NCBI GenBank assembly: GCA_000434615.1
Contig: FR880834.1
Coordinates: forward strand, 71,809 to 135,808
DNA length: 64,000 bases
Direction of reading: 5' to 3'
Source of the DNA: Clostridium sp. CAG:510
GTDB lineage: Bacteria > Bacillota > Clostridia > Lachnospirales > Lachnospiraceae
Part shown: positions 1-8,464 of the stretch, one piece after another
Layout: the number at the start of each line of letters is the position of its first letter
How positions within the stretch are numbered: position 1 is the first letter of the stretch
Notes under the pieces: model-generated
Database searches by the model: none
Seen by the model: only the letters and a program-made list of their open reading frames with translations
Told to the model about the DNA's origin: nothing
Made by a program: the position numbers and the translations under genes

Positions 1-137
1 ACCGCATTCCTGCGGTTGTTTGTATTTAATATCACAATCAGGATAAAGATACCCACCACAAAAATCACAGCTCCGGCAAGCATCCCCTTCATTCCCGGGC
101 TCCATTTATCCTGTTCATACTCATCGGGAAGCTTCAT
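1..137 (-). CDS. Small membrane protein behind rnfB (partial, runs off the window)
   Basis: An ATG at 137 is preceded by a good ribosome binding site (GGAGG, 5 bases away) and opens a reading frame that runs to the window edge without a stop, giving 45 residues. The protein starts with a short acidic and charged stretch (MKLPDEYEQDKW), followed by one hydrophobic segment at about residues 19-36 and then a basic NNRR stretch, so it should be a single-pass membrane protein with its N-terminus outside or inside undetermined. It lies 73 bases behind rnfB on the same strand and is probably co-transcribed. I do not recognise a family. It could be an accessory protein of the Rnf complex, but only position supports that. 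Confidence 0.6.
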   Translation of the reverse strand, partial: MKLPDEYEQDKWSPGMKGMLAGAVIFVVGIFILIVILNTNNRRNA

Positions 138-210
138 ACTTACCTCCGTAACCTTCCTGTGTTCCGCTGCCTGCACGGAATTTATTTCATAATACCGCCG
201 TCTGCTTTTT

Positions 211-1002
211 CTATACGATTACGTGTCTCGGGCACTTCTCCGCGCAGACGCCGCAGCCCGTACACTTCTCCTGGTCGATAACGGCATGGAAATCCACTAC
301 CTTGACCGCTTCATTGGGACAGCTTCTCACACAGATGCCGCAGCCGATGCAGCCCACATTGCAGGCTTTCATGGTAACCGGGCCCATATCCTTAGAGGAA
401 CATGCCACAATATGCTTTGCCTCGTAAGGCTCTAAGGAAATCAGATGCTTGGGACATACCGCAATACATTTACCGCACGCCTTGCAGGCTTCCCTATCCA
501 CCACCGCAATGCCGTTTTCCATGTGAATGGCATCAAAGGGACATTCCTTCATGCAGGTGCCGAACCCCAGACAGCCGCTGTTGCAGGACTTGGGACCGCC
601 GTTGGGTACAAAGCTCAACATACGACAGTCTTCTATACCCGTGTATTCGTAATCCGGGTGGGTCTTTTCACAGTCACCCATGCAGTGCACATAAGCAGCC
701 ATACGCACGGTCTTTTTGCTTTCCACACCCATGATTTTGGCGATTTCCTCACCCACCGGTCCCCCGCCTACGGGACAGGCATTGACCGGCGCCTCGCCTT
801 TTGCAATGGCTGCCGCCAGACCTGCGCAGCCCGGGAAACCGCAGCCGCCGCAGTTGTTGCCCGGTAGTGCGTTTAAGACCGCTTCCTCTTTTTCATTGAC
901 CTGTACCTTAAAGAAAATTCCTGCTATTCCCAGGAAAATACCGACAAATATGCCAACGCCGCCAATCAGTACGGCAGCTGCTATAATACCCGTTGCACTC
1001 AT
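211..1002 (-). CDS. rnfB: Rnf complex subunit B (electron transport iron-sulfur protein)
   Basis: RnfB is the iron-sulfur subunit that takes electrons from reduced ferredoxin and feeds them into the membrane-bound Rnf complex (ferredoxin:NAD+ oxidoreductase). This 263-residue protein has an N-terminal membrane anchor (about residues 7-31), a four-cysteine cluster domain (C51, C54, C59, C76; motif CGGCGFPGC), and four CxxC-type ferredoxin motifs at about 140-154, 173-183, 214-228 and 247-257. It is the last of six rnf genes in the order C-D-G-E-A-B, the usual clostridial order, and lies 12 bases behind rnfA. The family is unambiguous. Whether this Rnf moves Na+ or H+ cannot be read from this subunit. 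Confidence 0.97.
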   Translation of the reverse strand: MSATGIIAAAVLIGGVGIFVGIFLGIAGIFFKVQVNEKEEAVLNALPGNNCGGCGFPGCAGLAAAIAKGEAPVNACPVGGGPVGEEIAKIMGVESKKTVRMAAYVHCMGDCEKTHPDYEYTGIEDCRMLSFVPNGGPKSCNSGCLGFGTCMKECPFDAIHMENGIAVVDREACKACGKCIAVCPKHLISLEPYEAKHIVACSSKDMGPVTMKACNVGCIGCGICVRSCPNEAVKVVDFHAVIDQEKCTGCGVCAEKCPRHVIV

Positions 1003-1014
1003 CGCCCATCCTCC

Positions 1015-1599
1015 TTATAACAGTCCGGAAAATCCGCAGAACGCAATCGCCATCAGTCCTGCCGTCAGCAGTACATGGGGCATGCCCTGAAAAGATTCCG
1101 GTACATCGTTGTATGCCATTTTTTCCCTGAGCCCGGCTAAAATCACAATGGCAATGAGAAAGCCGAAAGCCGTTGCAAAGCCGTTGACCGTGCCGGCTAA
1201 AATGCCGTATTCTTTCTGCACATTGGTGATTGCCACACCTAAAACCGCGCAGTTGGTGGTGATTAACGGCAGGTAAACGCCCAGCGCCTTGTATAAGGAC
1301 TTCATATATTTCTTTAAGAACATTTCCACGAACTGCACCAGTGCGGCAATGACCAGAATAAAGACGATGGTCTGCAGGTACTCTAAATGGAACGGTACCA
1401 GAAGGAACTTGTAAATCACACCGGCAATGGCGCTGGATAAGGTGATAACGAAAATAAGCGCCGCACCCATACCTGCCGCCGTGTTGGTCTTCTTTGATAC
1501 ACCGAGGAACGGGCAGAGTCCCAAGAACTGGCTCAGTACCACATTGCTGACCAGAGAAGAGCTGATTAAAATAATGAGTAAATTTCTAACGGTTTCCAT
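1015..1599 (-). CDS. rnfA: Rnf complex subunit A
   Basis: RnfA is a polytopic membrane subunit of the Rnf ferredoxin:NAD+ oxidoreductase and a paralogue of RnfE and of NqrE. The 194-residue product is almost entirely hydrophobic, with about six membrane segments. It contains the conserved family stretches SQFLGLCPFLGVS near residue 23 and LITTNCAVLGVA near residue 112; the cysteines there belong to the pair that holds the intramembrane [2Fe-2S] cluster shared with RnfE. Its start codon touches the rnfE stop, which suggests translational coupling in the operon. Confidence 0.97.
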   Translation of the reverse strand: METVRNLLIILISSSLVSNVVLSQFLGLCPFLGVSKKTNTAAGMGAALIFVITLSSAIAGVIYKFLLVPFHLEYLQTIVFILVIAALVQFVEMFLKKYMKSLYKALGVYLPLITTNCAVLGVAITNVQKEYGILAGTVNGFATAFGFLIAIVILAGLREKMAYNDVPESFQGMPHVLLTAGLMAIAFCGFSGLL

Positions 1600-2294
1600 T
1601 ACTGCTCCTCCTTTTCCGCACAGTCTCCAACGGAGCAGTTCATGCAGTCATGACCGCATCCGGAGCCGATTTTGCTGACGTCTTTTCCTTTCGCCGCCAG
1701 CTTCTTTTTCACATAGTTCTGCAGGGCAACCAGCGCTGCCAGTACAAAGAAAGCGCCCGGCGCCATGACAAAGATGCCGATGGGTGTATATGCCTTCGGC
1801 ATAACGGCAAAACCGAAGAGCCTGCCTTCGCCTAAGATTTCTCTTACGGCGCCGATACAGGTCAGCGCCACGGAAAATCCCAGTCCCATGCCGATACCGT
1901 CAAACAGGGAGGCAATGGGCTTGTGGGAATAGGCATAGGCTTCCGCTCTGCCTAAGATAATACAGTTTACTACGATTAACGGGATGTACACGCCAAGCGC
2001 CTCGTTTAAGGAAGGAAGATACGCTTCCAGCAAAAGCTGCACCACCGTTACAAAAGAGGCAATGACGACGATAAACGCCGGAATGCGCACACTGTTCGGA
2101 ATGATTTTCCGGAGTAAGGAAATCATCAGGTTGCTAAGTGCCAGCACCACTGCCGTGGTAAGCCCCATGCCAAGACCGTTCATGGCAGAGGTGGTAACCG
2201 CCAGTGTGGGGCACATGCCGAGTAAGAGGACAAATGTGGGGTTTTCCTTCACAATGCCGTTATAAAGACGTTCTACTGCACTGTTTTCTTTCAT
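1599..2294 (-). CDS. rnfE: Rnf complex subunit E
   Basis: RnfE is the second of the paired membrane subunits (with RnfA) that form the core of the Rnf electron and ion path. The 231-residue protein has about six membrane helices, with the conserved LGMCPTLAV stretch near residue 25 and VNCIILGRAEAYA near residue 109, each carrying the cluster cysteine. A cysteine-rich soluble tail (GCGHDCMNC, then CAEKEEQ) follows the last helix; such Cys-rich tails occur in clostridial RnfE proteins and may bind a metal. The gene overlaps the end of rnfG by 4 bases. Confidence 0.96.
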   Translation of the reverse strand: MKENSAVERLYNGIVKENPTFVLLLGMCPTLAVTTSAMNGLGMGLTTAVVLALSNLMISLLRKIIPNSVRIPAFIVVIASFVTVVQLLLEAYLPSLNEALGVYIPLIVVNCIILGRAEAYAYSHKPIASLFDGIGMGLGFSVALTCIGAVREILGEGRLFGFAVMPKAYTPIGIFVMAPGAFFVLAALVALQNYVKKKLAAKGKDVSKIGSGCGHDCMNCSVGDCAEKEEQ

Positions 2295-2932
2295 TTTGCT
2301 GCCTCCTCTCCCGCAAATACGCTGTTATATAAATCCACACCGGTGTTGACGATATTGGTCACTGCCTTTGTGGTAATGGTTGCACCGCTGATGGCATCGA
2401 TTTCGTTGTCCGCCACAGCTCCGCTCTTGGTGTAGACAAAGCTCTGGGCTTTCTTTTCCGCAAACTGCGGGATAAGCACCTCTCCCGCTTTCATACCGAG
2501 TCCTGCGGTTTCGGAAATGCTTAAAATGGAGACGCCGCCTAAACTGCCGTCCGTAAGGATGCCGGTCATCAGTTCGATGTTGCCGCCGTAGCCTTCGGAG
2601 CTTGTAAGCAGGTATACATAACCGATGGTTTCACCCGCCGCATTTTTGGCTTCAAAGTAGCTGTCGTCCACCTTTACACCGTTTTCCGCCGCTCTTTCCA
2701 CCACCTGTAAAAAGGCTTCGGAGCTGTTATCGGCAAAGGATTTCTCCGTAAAGGAATCCGCCGATGCCACAACCTCCCTGCAGGAATTCTGCACCTTCAG
2801 CTCTTCCTGTCTGGCAATGGGCTCCTTGGTCAGTTCGTTTACAAAACCGAGCATCAGTCCCACTATCAGGGTAATGGCAAAAAGGATACCGGCGTCCTTC
2901 CACATTTTTTTCATGTCCTGGCTATTTTTCAT
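2291..2932 (-). CDS. rnfG: Rnf complex subunit G (FMN-binding)
   Basis: RnfG is a membrane-anchored, extracytoplasmic subunit that carries a covalently bound FMN. The start is set at the ATG at 2932 because AAGGAGG lies 8 bases before it; a longer frame exists but lacks this spacing. The 213-residue protein has one N-terminal membrane helix (about 14-31) and an FMN-binding domain with the motif SGATITT at 182-188. Thr185 is the expected phosphoester attachment site, and the GLGMKAGE stretch near 145 is also typical. The first codons overlap the end of rnfD by 11 bases, again suggesting coupled translation. Confidence 0.96.
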   Translation of the reverse strand: MKNSQDMKKMWKDAGILFAITLIVGLMLGFVNELTKEPIARQEELKVQNSCREVVASADSFTEKSFADNSSEAFLQVVERAAENGVKVDDSYFEAKNAAGETIGYVYLLTSSEGYGGNIELMTGILTDGSLGGVSILSISETAGLGMKAGEVLIPQFAEKKAQSFVYTKSGAVADNEIDAISGATITTKAVTNIVNTGVDLYNSVFAGEEAAK

Positions 2933-3857
2933 GATGACCGCCTCCTTTTCCAAAGGCTTTCGGAACCGTCACCTTTTCAAGCAGGGGAACAATCAGGTTG
3001 CCGATGATAATCGCATAGGAAACACCTTCCGCAGATTTGCCGTATACACGGAAAATACCGGTCAGGATACCCAAGAAAATACCGTACAGGTACTGCCCTT
3101 TTCTGGTTATGGGGCGTGTCACGTAGTCCGTTGCCATAAAGAAAGCGCCGAGCATCAGACCGCCGCCGGCTACCTGTGCCGTCACGTATGCCGGGTCAAA
3201 GCCATGTCCGCCGAACAGGCAGATAAACAGGGCAAAGGTGGCTATATACATGCCGGGAATACGCAGGTCAATCAGTCCTAGGGCAATTAACAGGCATGCG
3301 CCGATGGCAATGGCAATCACGGAAGTTTCTCCGATGGTGCCGCCCGTGCGTCCGATAATCATAGGAAGGAGTTTTACTTCCTCTCCCATTTTAAGGGCTG
3401 ACAGAGGGGTTGCGCCGCTGTAGGCGTCGCAGACAAAATTCGTCATGAGCGCCGGAAAGGAAATTAACAGAAAGCATCTGCCGCCCAGCGCCGGGTTCAT
3501 GAAATTCTGTCCCAGGCCGCCGAATAAGCACTTTACCACTAAAATGGAAAAGATGCTTCCAAGCGCCGCCGTCCATAAGGGAATGGTGACCGGCAGGTTT
3601 AAGGCAAGCAGAAGTCCCGTTACCACTGCCGATAAATCCCCGATGGTCTGTTTCTTTTTATAGAGTCCGAATAAAAATTCCGTCAGGACCGCCGATGCCA
3701 CACAGGTAAGAATGACCCAGAGCGCCCGGAGTCCAAAATTATAAATACCAAAGCCCGTAGCCGGCAGGAGGGCTATTACCACCGCAAACATGATGCTCGC
3801 CGTATTGACCTTGCTCCGCACATGGGGATTGGATGATACTTTCAATAAATCAGCCAT
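2922..3857 (-). CDS. rnfD: Rnf complex subunit D (FMN-binding membrane protein)
   Basis: RnfD is the large membrane subunit of Rnf, related to NqrB, and carries the second covalent FMN. The 311-residue product has eight to ten hydrophobic segments and the flavin attachment motif DAYSGATP, with Thr150 as the expected attachment residue. Conserved GQNFMNPALGGR at about 116-127 and FMATDYVTRP in the C-terminal half are further family signatures. It follows rnfC by 11 bases and is preceded by a strong GGAGG site. Confidence 0.97.
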   Translation of the reverse strand: MADLLKVSSNPHVRSKVNTASIMFAVVIALLPATGFGIYNFGLRALWVILTCVASAVLTEFLFGLYKKKQTIGDLSAVVTGLLLALNLPVTIPLWTAALGSIFSILVVKCLFGGLGQNFMNPALGGRCFLLISFPALMTNFVCDAYSGATPLSALKMGEEVKLLPMIIGRTGGTIGETSVIAIAIGACLLIALGLIDLRIPGMYIATFALFICLFGGHGFDPAYVTAQVAGGGLMLGAFFMATDYVTRPITRKGQYLYGIFLGILTGIFRVYGKSAEGVSYAIIIGNLIVPLLEKVTVPKAFGKGGGHHEK

Positions 3858-3868
3858 GATTTCTCCTC

Positions 3869-5185
3869 CTATTTTTTCTTTTTGGCAAGCTGCATCTTGC
3901 GCATGGATTTAATGGTCTGGGTCAGAGGCTGCTTTGCCGGGCAGATATAACTGCAGCAGCCGCATTCACAACATTCCATACCGTTTAATTTAAGGAAGGT
4001 CTCTTCGTCTCCGTGAACAGCCGCCTGCATCAGCTTGGCAGGCATCACCCTTCCGGGGCATACTTCCACACAACGCCCACAGCGGATACAAGCCGTAGGC
4101 TCCATCTCCGATACATCATCGGAGGAAAGTGCTAAAAGTGCCGAAGCTGTCTTTGTGGTGGGAAGATCTAAATCAAATACACCAAAGCCCATCATAGGAC
4201 CGCCGGAAATGATTTTTTTCGGCTTTACGCGGAAACCGCCCGCTTCTTCGATGAGCTCATGGTAATTGGTACCGATGCGCACCTTAAAATTGCAGGGATG
4301 TTTGATGGCATCGCCGGTCACGGTCACGATACGCTCCATCAGGGGGCGTCCTTCGTGCACCGCCGTATAAATTGCCACCACCGTGTCCACATTGTTTACC
4401 ACACAGCCGGCATCCGCAGGCAACATGGATGAATTAATCTCCCTGCCCGTCACCGCATAGATAATCTGACGCTCCGCGCCCTGCGGGTATTTGGTTTTGA
4501 GGGCTTTTACGCTGATGCGTCCTTCGTCCTTTGTAAGCTTCCTTAAAAGAGCGATACAGTCCTTTTTATTGTCCTCCACCGCTAAGATACCCTGTGCTTT
4601 GGGAAACAGGCTTAAGGAAACCTTTAAGCCGTCAATCAGCTTCTGCGGCTCCTCCATCATTCTGCGGTAATCGGAAGTCAGATACGGTTCACATTCCGCA
4701 CAGTTTACAATCACATAGTCAATCTTGTCCGGCTCCTTCGGAGAAAGCTTGATAAACGTGGGGAAGCCCGCACCACCCATGCCGACAATGCCCGCTTCCT
4801 TGATACGGTCAATAATTTCTTCTCTGGATGCCTTTTTTTCATCCAGCGGCTCCCAGGCTTCGGTTTCCTCATACAGCTCGTCGTTTTCCACCACGATGCT
4901 CATAACTTTCTCTCCCGTCACCACTCTTCTCGGTTCAATCGCCTTTACCGTGCCGGAAACGGTTGCGTACACCGGTGCGCTGACAAAAGCTCCCGCCTCC
5001 GCAATCTTCTGACCGGCAAGCACTCTGTCACCCTTCTTCACAACAGGTTTGGCAGGTGCTCCGATATGCTGCTGCATAGGATAAACCAGGTCTCCCTTGG
5101 GAAGCACGTTCCGAATCGGCTTGTCCTTTGTCAGCTCCTTGCCATCATACGGGTGAATACCCCCCTTAAATGTCAATGTTGCCAT
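3869..5185 (-). CDS. rnfC: Rnf complex subunit C (NADH-binding, iron-sulfur)
   Basis: RnfC is the peripheral cytoplasmic subunit that binds NAD(H) and FMN and passes electrons between the complex and the nucleotide. The start is set at 5185, where GGGAGG lies 7 bases before ATG and the protein begins MATLTFKGGIHP, as in other RnfC proteins. The 438-residue protein has an N-terminal RnfC barrel-sandwich domain, a glycine-rich nucleotide-binding part (GMGGAGFPT, near residue 136) and two C-terminal [4Fe-4S] motifs: CIRCGRCVEVCP at about 366 and CCECGCCSYICP at about 405. It is the first gene of the rnf operon. Confidence 0.97.
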   Translation of the reverse strand: MATLTFKGGIHPYDGKELTKDKPIRNVLPKGDLVYPMQQHIGAPAKPVVKKGDRVLAGQKIAEAGAFVSAPVYATVSGTVKAIEPRRVVTGEKVMSIVVENDELYEETEAWEPLDEKKASREEIIDRIKEAGIVGMGGAGFPTFIKLSPKEPDKIDYVIVNCAECEPYLTSDYRRMMEEPQKLIDGLKVSLSLFPKAQGILAVEDNKKDCIALLRKLTKDEGRISVKALKTKYPQGAERQIIYAVTGREINSSMLPADAGCVVNNVDTVVAIYTAVHEGRPLMERIVTVTGDAIKHPCNFKVRIGTNYHELIEEAGGFRVKPKKIISGGPMMGFGVFDLDLPTTKTASALLALSSDDVSEMEPTACIRCGRCVEVCPGRVMPAKLMQAAVHGDEETFLKLNGMECCECGCCSYICPAKQPLTQTIKSMRKMQLAKKKK

Positions 5186-5224
5186 CCTTTTTCCTCCCAT
5201 TTTTCTTCTCAAAAAATGTATACC

Positions 5225-5283
5225 CCTACTATACACTTTTTTGACAAAAAAAACTACTTAAAAAGAGAAAAATGTGATACAAT
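5225..5283. promoter_or_regulatory. Divergent promoter region between rnfC and the RNase H-like gene
   Basis: This AT-rich region of about 127 bases separates two divergent genes. On the plus strand TACAAT at 5278-5283 could be a -10 box for the nuclease gene, but no good -35 lies at the right distance; the TTGACA at 5241 is 31 bases away. On the minus strand TATAGT at about 5227-5232 could be the rnf -10, again with a weak -35. I am confident that the region is regulatory, but not of the exact boxes. Confidence 0.4.
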
Positions 5284-5312
5284 GTTGGAAAGTATAAGAA
5301 AAGGAGTTACTT

Positions 5313-6416
5313 ATGTTTACAGCGGATTACATATTGGATTCTTTCACTCCGGGCTATCCTCTGGAGCGGATTGCTCCCGTTGATGATGTTTTGTTTTTAG
5401 ATATAGAGACCACCGGTTTTACCGCAAAAAGTTCCAATCTTTACCTGATTGGCTGCGCCTGTTATGAAGACGGCAGGTTTCATGTACACCAGTGGATGGC
5501 TGAAAAATACGACGAAGAAGCTGCCGTTTTAGAAGCCTTTTTTACCTTTGCTGCATCTTACCGCTACCTGATCCACTACAACGGCAATGCGTTCGATATC
5601 CCCTATCTGCAGCAGAAAGCCGCATCCTTAGGTCTGCCGTACCACTTCGACGGTTTTGACGGACTGGACATTTACAAAAGAATTGCTCCCTATAAGCATT
5701 TCTTAAAGCTTTCCAACTGCAAGCAGAAAACCATAGAGGCTTTTCTCGGCATCGGCAGGGAGGATAAATACTCAGGCGGTGAGTTAATCAGCATCTACCA
5801 CGACTATGTAAAGGAGCCGATTGAGGATTTCCGGGATTTACTTCTTTTGCACAATAAGGAAGACATCATCGGCATGCTGAAGGTTCTGCCCATTCTGGCT
5901 TACCACGACCTGTTTAACGGCGAAGTAAATGCTAAAAAGGTACAGGCAAACTACTATACCGACTACTCCGGCAACCGCAGACAGGAGCTTTTAATGACGC
6001 TTTCGCTCCCCACACCTCTCCCCGTTCCGGTTTCCCTTTCCGTGGGCAGCTGCTATTTCAAGGGAGAAAACGACACCGCAACCTTAAAGGTGCCCCTTAT
6101 TGAGGAAGAGCTGAAATACTTTTACGCCAACTATAAGGACTATTATTATCTGCCCGAGGAGGATGTGGCTCTGCACAAATCCGTTGCGGATTTTGTGGAT
6201 AAGGAATTCCGTGTACAGGCTACCGCAGCTACCTGCTATACCCGTAAATATTCCTTATATCTGCAGCAGTGGGATATTATATTCGAGCCATTTTTCAAAA
6301 GGGAATATAAGAGCAAGGAACTGTTCTTTGAACTGACTGACGAAATCAAGAAAGACAGGAAGGCGTTTACCACCTATGCCCGCCATGTACTGGATATGAT
6401 GAGTTCCATTTATTGA
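5313..6416 (+). CDS. Ribonuclease H-like (YprB-type) DEDD exonuclease domain protein
   Basis: The protein (367 residues) carries the RNase H-like fold of the YprB family (RNase_H_2). Near the N-terminus FLDIETTGF is the DxE catalytic motif of DEDD exonucleases. HYNGNAFDIPYL supplies the second acidic motif, and HNKEDIIGMLKVL the third (DEDD-Y/H-like) motif, so the catalytic set looks intact. The last 150 residues are a separate, mostly helical region seen in family members. It is expected to act on nucleic acid in the cytoplasm, but the substrate is unknown. AAGGAG lies 8 bases before the ATG. It is monocistronic, divergent from rnf and closed by a terminator. Confidence 0.85.
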   Translation: MFTADYILDSFTPGYPLERIAPVDDVLFLDIETTGFTAKSSNLYLIGCACYEDGRFHVHQWMAEKYDEEAAVLEAFFTFAASYRYLIHYNGNAFDIPYLQQKAASLGLPYHFDGFDGLDIYKRIAPYKHFLKLSNCKQKTIEAFLGIGREDKYSGGELISIYHDYVKEPIEDFRDLLLLHNKEDIIGMLKVLPILAYHDLFNGEVNAKKVQANYYTDYSGNRRQELLMTLSLPTPLPVPVSLSVGSCYFKGENDTATLKVPLIEEELKYFYANYKDYYYLPEEDVALHKSVADFVDKEFRVQATAATCYTRKYSLYLQQWDIIFEPFFKREYKSKELFFELTDEIKKDRKAFTTYARHVLDMMSSIY

Positions 6417-6467
6417 TGTTCCCATTTTTGGGGTTGTTTTATACATTTTAGAATATTTTCCCATAAA

Positions 6468-6498
6468 AAAATCCAAGCCGTTTGAGCTTGGATTTTTA
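6468..6498. terminator. Bidirectional intrinsic terminator
   Basis: The arms ATCCAAGC (6471-6478) and GCTTGGAT (6486-6493) form a perfect stem around a 7-base loop, extended by A-T pairs. A-tract on the left and T-tract on the right give U-runs in both directions. It sits between the converging nuclease gene and cheR. Confidence 0.88.
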
Positions 6499-6510
6499 TT
6501 TTATGTTTGT

Positions 6511-7293
6511 TTATGTATTAGGCTTTTCATAGAAGAACGAATTCTTTCGTGCGTAACCGATTTCCTTATAGGTTAAAATCTGTTCCGTACTTCCTATGAA
6601 CAAATCTCCACCGGTATGAAGTGCCTTAAAGAACTTGCGGTAAATTTCCTCTTTGGCTTCATCAGTGAAATAAATGAGTACATTGCGGCATACAATCAGG
6701 TCGCAATCAGCCGGATAAGTATCTTTCAGGAGATTGTGTTCCCGAAACTCCACTCTCTTTTTGATTTCATCGGAAATCTGATAGGAGGAACCGATTTGTC
6801 TGAAATACCGCTGTCTTAAATCCTGCGGCACCCCGGCAATGCTCTTCTCATTGTAGAGCCCGGTCCTGGCTTTTGCTATAACCTGCTTGTCAATGTCCGT
6901 CGCAATAATCCGTATCTGGGATAGCGGAATTTGTCTGGATAATGCCATTACAAGGGAGTACGGTTCATCGCCCGTGGAACAGGCGGCACTCCATATCTTT
7001 AAGTTCTTACCGAATTTCTGTATCAGCTCCGGTATGACTTCCCTTTCCAGTATCTCCCATTGATCAGGATTACGGTAGAACTCCGAAACGTTGATGGTCA
7101 GATAATTGACAAACTCTTCAAACAGCACTTTGTCCGTTTTCAGTGCCTGCACATATTTCTCGTAACCAACAATTTTGTTTTTGGCAATCAGAGTATCAAT
7201 CCTGCGTTTCATCTGTCTCTCTTTATAGGCATTCAGGTCAATGGATGTGAGCTTATATACTGCATCCTTAAAATACTCGTAATCGTATACCAT
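6511..7293 (-). CDS. cheR: CheR-type chemotaxis protein methyltransferase
   Basis: CheR uses S-adenosylmethionine to methylate glutamates on chemoreceptors, which resets their sensitivity. The start at 7293 has AAAGGA 5 bases before ATG. The 260-residue protein has the N-terminal all-helical CheR domain (MKRRIDTLIAKN, near 30) and a Rossmann methyltransferase domain with the SAM motif IWSAACSTGDEPYS at about 103 and the CRNVLIYF motif at about 200. It lies 16 bases behind rpsA at the end of the cmk-ispH-rpsA run. No receptor, cheA, cheB or flagellar gene is present in the window, so its partner must be elsewhere. Confidence 0.93.
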   Translation of the reverse strand: MVYDYEYFKDAVYKLTSIDLNAYKERQMKRRIDTLIAKNKIVGYEKYVQALKTDKVLFEEFVNYLTINVSEFYRNPDQWEILEREVIPELIQKFGKNLKIWSAACSTGDEPYSLVMALSRQIPLSQIRIIATDIDKQVIAKARTGLYNEKSIAGVPQDLRQRYFRQIGSSYQISDEIKKRVEFREHNLLKDTYPADCDLIVCRNVLIYFTDEAKEEIYRKFFKALHTGGDLFIGSTEQILTYKEIGYARKNSFFYEKPNT

Positions 7294-7309
7294 CTTTATC
7301 CTTTCGGGA

Positions 7310-8464
7310 TTACTCGGCGTCGTCGTCCTTCTCTGCGGCGATAACTGCATCGATATCTACGGAAACAACGTCTGCATCCTCATCCTTCTTTGCTTCTTCC
7401 TTGGCAGGTTCGGGAGCGGTAAGAGCCTTGATGCTTAAGCTGATTTTTCTGTCTGCTTCGTTGAAATCAACAACCTTTGCGGTTACTTCATCGCCTACAT
7501 GCAGAACATCTGCGGGCTTTTCAATATGTTCTTTGGAAATCTGGGAAACATGAAGCAGAGCATCTACGCCGGGCTCTAATTCTACGAATGCACCGAAGTC
7601 TGTCATTCTTGCAACCTTACCGGTTACTACATTGCCAACCGCATACTTTTCTGCAGCATTCTTCCAGGGATTTAATTCGTCGAACTTAAGGCTTAACGCA
7701 ATCTTATGACCGCTGATCTCCTTAACCAGGACCTTAACCTTGTCGCCAACCTTAAATACCTTCTTGGGATGCTCTACGCGGCCCCAGGACATTTCGGAAA
7801 TATGAAGCAGACCGTCTGCTCCGCCAAGGTCAATAAATGCACCGAAATCGGTAACGTTCTTAACGGTACCTTCCACGATATCGCCTTCTTTGATACGCGC
7901 AAATAAATCAGCCTGTAATTCGGCTTTCTTTGCCACGATTAACTGCTTTCTGTCGCCGATGTATCTTCTTCTCTTAGGGTTGTATTCGCTGATAACGAAT
8001 TCAATTTCCTGTCCTGCGTACTTGCTTAAATCCTTTTCATAGGTATCTGAAACAAGACTTGCGGGAATGAAGATACGGACTTCATCTACGATTACGCTTA
8101 AACCGCCGTCCAGTACCTGGGAAACGGTAGCCTTTAATACTTCTTTGTTGTTGAATGCTTCTTCGATTCTCTTGTTGCCTCTGTCAGCCGCAAGTCGCTT
8201 GTAGGTAAGAACCACCTGTCCTTCGCCGTCGTTTACCTTGAGAACCTTAACTTCCATCTTGTCACCGACTTTTACCACCTGGGTAAGATCCACACCGGGC
8301 TCATTGGTGTACTCATTGCGGGTCAAAATGCCATCAGCCTTGTAACCGATGTTCAGCACGATTTCTTCCGGCTTCACGTCGATAACGGTACCTTCAACTA
8401 CCTCTCCTGTGTGTATTGTCTTTAATGAATCTTCCAACATTTGTTCAAAAGTTAATTCTGACAT
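7310..8464 (-). CDS. rpsA: 30S ribosomal protein S1 family (four S1 domains)
   Basis: S1-type proteins bind single-stranded mRNA and help the 30S subunit load transcripts. The start at 8464 follows GAGGAGG by 9 bases and gives MSELTFEQML, as in other Firmicutes homologues. The 384-residue protein has four S1 RNA-binding repeats at roughly 18-92, 105-175, 193-262 and 278-350; repeats three and four carry the classic TDFGAF motif twice. The C-terminus is an acidic, Lys/Asp/Glu-rich tail. Like other Firmicutes S1 it is shorter than the six-repeat E. coli protein. Its start lies 20 bases inside the 3' end of ispH. Confidence 0.95.
   Translation of the reverse strand: MSELTFEQMLEDSLKTIHTGEVVEGTVIDVKPEEIVLNIGYKADGILTRNEYTNEPGVDLTQVVKVGDKMEVKVLKVNDGEGQVVLTYKRLAADRGNKRIEEAFNNKEVLKATVSQVLDGGLSVIVDEVRIFIPASLVSDTYEKDLSKYAGQEIEFVISEYNPKRRRYIGDRKQLIVAKKAELQADLFARIKEGDIVEGTVKNVTDFGAFIDLGGADGLLHISEMSWGRVEHPKKVFKVGDKVKVLVKEISGHKIALSLKFDELNPWKNAAEKYAVGNVVTGKVARMTDFGAFVELEPGVDALLHVSQISKEHIEKPADVLHVGDEVTAKVVDFNEADRKISLSIKALTAPEPAKEEAKKDEDADVVSVDIDAVIAAEKDDDAE

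Noticed and set aside
5241..5246. TTGACA as -35 box for the RNase H-like gene
   Set aside because: The best -10 box is 31 bases downstream, far outside the functional range.
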